The notes under the pieces are model-generated. The model was not told the DNA's origin. It did not search any database and saw only the letters and a program-made list of their open reading frames with translations. From Chitinophagales bacterium (GTDB lineage: Bacteria > Bacteroidota > Bacteroidia > Chitinophagales > Chitinophagaceae), in contig JAATGW010000023.1 of NCBI GenBank assembly GCA_015654495.1, forward strand, positions 1 through 8,765: a stretch of 8,765 bases of DNA, read 5' to 3'. Positions within the stretch are counted from its first letter, which is position 1; each line of letters begins with the position of its first letter. A program made the position numbers and the translations under genes. Shown here one piece after another: positions 8,094 through 8,765 of the stretch.

Positions 8094-8765
8094 ATGAATC
8101 GCCTTTTATTTTTATTTTCTTGTATGATTTTGCTGGCTACTGCAAACGGACAAAGAAATTATGAAGAAGCCATCAAACAGGGCGATGCTGCTTTTAAGCA
8201 AGGACAATTTAAACTCGCTATTGATAAATATTTCGCGGCGGAGGCATTTGAACCTACCAAAAAGGATTCAGTCAATAAAAAAGTGAAATTAACTTTTGAC
8301 AGAATTGAGGCATTGCGACAGGAAGCCATCAAACTAAAAAACGATGCTGACAAACTATTGGCAGAGGCAGAGAACCAAAGAAAAATTGCAGATAGTGCAA
8401 GGCTCGAAAAAGAAAAACAAGCTGACCTGGCACGTGAAGCGGAAAATAAAGCTGACTCTCTCAGACTAAAAGAAGAAGCTCAGAAAATTATTGCAGAGCA
8501 GAATTTACGCGACTTTCAGGAACTTAAAAAAACGGTAATCGGAACCAGGTACCAGGGTGGAATTGTTATTTCCTGGACTGACTCTACGGGCAAACACGGA
8601 GTAATTGCCGCTGAAAAAGACCTGGGCGAATATTCATGGCAGGAGGCAAAAGATGTTTGCAATAACCTGGTGCTGGAAGGCTTTGACGATTGGCGCTTAC
8701 CCGACCGGACGGAATTAGCAGTACTATATGGAATCAGAAATGTAGTGGGCGGATTTACAAAGAAA
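8094..8765 (+). CDS. Secreted protein with TPR-like segment, coiled coil and Lcl_C/DUF1566 domain, 3'-truncated
   Basis: 224 codons are visible with no stop; the gene runs off the right edge. Residues 1-20 form a signal peptide (MNRLLFLFSCMILLATANGQ), likely cut near the NGQ, as is common in this phylum. Residues 22-55 resemble one TPR hairpin (YEEAIKQGDAAFKQGQFKLA). Residues about 65-147 are a long Ala/Glu/Lys/Asp-rich coiled coil. From about 153 an Lcl_C/DUF1566 domain begins: YQGGIVISWTDSTGKHGVIA, a Trp-rich stretch near EYSWQEAKDVC, and the hallmark GFDDWRLPDRTEL (196-208). The C-terminal half of that domain is missing. DUF1566 occurs in surface-exposed proteins, including the Legionella collagen-like adhesin. 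The 7-nt gap after the nSTAND1 gene and the matching coiled-coil style suggest a periplasmic or surface partner of the NTPase tail. No clear ribosome-binding site is seen, so translational coupling is likely. Confidence 0.9.
   Translation, partial: MNRLLFLFSCMILLATANGQRNYEEAIKQGDAAFKQGQFKLAIDKYFAAEAFEPTKKDSVNKKVKLTFDRIEALRQEAIKLKNDADKLLAEAENQRKIADSARLEKEKQADLAREAENKADSLRLKEEAQKIIAEQNLRDFQELKKTVIGTRYQGGIVISWTDSTGKHGVIAAEKDLGEYSWQEAKDVCNNLVLEGFDDWRLPDRTELAVLYGIRNVVGGFTKK

Noticed and set aside
8112..8123. Lipobox (LFSC) in the secreted protein
   Set aside because: The Cys is at residue 10, too early in the hydrophobic core, and Phe is atypical at that position; an ordinary signal peptide ending near NGQ fits better.
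1..8765. CRISPR array, insertion sequence, tRNA or reverse transcriptase
   Set aside because: No spaced direct repeats, transposase or reverse transcriptase motifs, or tRNA-like folds were seen on either strand.

Overview
The window looks like chromosomal DNA of a member of the Bacteroidota, probably an environmental Chitinophagia-, Cytophagia- or Saprospiria-like lineage. The evidence is a hybrid two-component regulator of the one-protein type typical of this phylum, AT-rich start regions without clear Shine-Dalgarno sequences, a possible phylum-type promoter (-33/-7), and protein families (nSTAND1, Lcl_C/DUF1566) common in these genomes. The phylum call is fairly safe; anything finer is a guess. 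All supported genes lie on the + strand.

Layout. (1) 1-3492: the 3' part of a large hybrid two-component system gene, open from base 1 and so cut by the window edge. It encodes a periplasmic propeller, a Y_Y_Y domain, one membrane helix, a histidine kinase, a receiver and an AraC-type DNA-binding domain. (2) 3493-3713: a short gap with a weak promoter candidate. (3) 3714-4232: a small four-helix membrane protein resembling DUF6790. It ends inside a perfect 59-nt palindrome (4224-4282) that looks like a strong bidirectional terminator or a dispersed palindromic repeat. (4) 4283-4567: a non-coding spacer with a 16-bp palindrome, a weak promoter candidate and a stem-loop close to the next start. 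(5) 4568-8765 and beyond: a compact co-directional cluster encoding a cytoplasmic TIR-like/DUF4062-like protein, a membrane-anchored nSTAND1 NTPase, and a secreted protein with a TPR-like segment, a coiled coil and an Lcl_C/DUF1566 domain that runs off the right edge.

The last three genes are the interesting part. Gaps of 24 and 7 nt suggest one operon, insulated from the upstream genes by the palindrome. A reasonable model, which is inference, is an envelope-spanning conflict or stress-sensing system. The secreted Lcl_C protein and the periplasmic tail of the NTPase would form the sensing side. The cytoplasmic STAND NTPase would be the switch, and the TIR-like protein the effector. The NTPase lacks the long WD40/TPR repeat array common in this family, and its coiled-coil tail resembles the coiled coil of the secreted neighbour. 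A single sensor-switch chain may therefore have been split into two genes. No CRISPR array, transposase, tRNA, rRNA or reverse transcriptase gene was seen.
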